Origin: Lachnospiraceae bacterium
GTDB taxonomy: Bacteria; Bacillota; Clostridia; Lachnospirales; Lachnospiraceae
Length of the DNA stretch: 5,478 nucleotides
Direction of reading: 5' to 3'
Assembly: GCA_017483425.1 (NCBI GenBank)
Contig: JAFUWM010000117.1
Location: 1 to 5,478 of the forward strand
Of this stretch, positions 5,249 to 5,478 are shown in pieces; within the stretch, counting starts at the first letter, position 1, and each line of letters starts with the position of its first letter. Below the pieces are notes generated by a model. The model was not told where the DNA came from. It did no database searches and saw nothing but the letters and a program-made list of their open reading frames with translations. The position numbers and the translations under genes were made by a program.

Positions 5249-5478
5249 TCAATCCGCTTTCAGCTTTTTTTCTGTTTCCTCATACATGACCTGCAGGTCT
5301 TTTGTCTTTGAAAACAGTGAATAAGCGCTGTTTAAGAATATAGAGCACGGCACTCCGTCTATGTCGCCGATATTCTCCGTTAGCTTCTCGATCTCTGATA
5401 TGGTCTGAGTGACCTCGTCCTCGTCCTCGATCTGTCTCACAAGCATGAAATGATCAGTATAGAGCCTGCCTGCTATCC
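5249..5478 (-). CDS. C-terminal end of a protein with a probable degenerate GGDEF domain (partial, N-terminus outside window)
   Basis: The frame is open from the window edge to a TGA at 5251-5249, giving about 75 C-terminal residues that begin IAGRLYTDHFMLV. I read RLYTDHF as the degenerate counterpart of the RxGGDEF signature of diguanylate cyclases, with YT in place of GG and H in place of E. It is followed by an acidic helix (EDEDEVTQTISEIEKL), a strand-like VPCSIFLNSAYSLF segment that resembles the SIGIA region, and a final helix with MYEETEKK at the place of the usual MYxAK. If that is right, the active site cannot make cyclic di-GMP and the domain would be regulatory or sensory. The gene stops 15 nt before trpE, so the two are probably cotranscribed. 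The family call rests on a short fragment and weak motifs; the coding call is firmer because the frame is long, packed against trpE and has no rival. Confidence 0.5.
   Translation of the reverse strand, partial: IAGRLYTDHFMLVRQIEDEDEVTQTISEIEKLTENIGDIDGVPCSIFLNSAYSLFSKTKDLQVMYEETEKKLKAD

Overview
The window reads as a stretch of chromosome from an anaerobic Gram-positive bacterium, most likely a Lachnospiraceae-type member of the Clostridia. This is inferred from three things. The gene family mix is a ClpS/ClpA pair, an AlbA_2-type protein starting MDIKKLIGEATEYDKK and a degenerate GGDEF domain. Shine-Dalgarno sites of the AGGAGG type are strong. Genes are tightly packed on one strand. No taxonomic search was possible, so the assignment is tentative. 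Every gene that I can support lies on the minus strand, so the biological reading direction runs from position 5478 down to 1.

First block (5478 to 2934): the C-terminal end of a protein that looks like a degenerate GGDEF domain, then trpE (anthranilate synthase component I, complete) after a 15-nt gap, then a membrane-anchored SIMPL-domain (DUF541) protein whose start overlaps the trpE stop in an ATGA junction. The spacing suggests one transcript. trpE has no trpG or other trp gene beside it here, so its glutaminase partner must be encoded elsewhere or outside the window.

Leader (2933 to 2756, 178 bp): the only sizeable non-coding gap. It holds a perfect 9-bp inverted repeat whose 3' arm contains AGGAGG and whose 5' arm contains the anti-Shine-Dalgarno-like ACCTCCT. 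A nine-codon open reading frame starts 7 nt after that AGGAGG. A 12-bp perfect palindrome lies inside that reading frame, and the clpS ribosome binding site follows. The hairpin could be a weak terminator of the upstream block, a translational switch, or both.

Second block (2755 to 1): clpS and clpA overlap by 4 bp and encode the adaptor and the unfoldase of the ClpAP protease (N-degron and general protein turnover). After 53 bp comes the start of an AlbA_2-domain protein that runs off the window. ClpS binds substrates with destabilising N-termini and delivers them to the ClpA N-domain; ClpA unfolds them into ClpP, which is not encoded here.

I found no RNA genes, mobile elements, CRISPR arrays or attachment sites. 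The genes are ordinary housekeeping families. The most unusual signal is the compact structured leader ahead of clpS.
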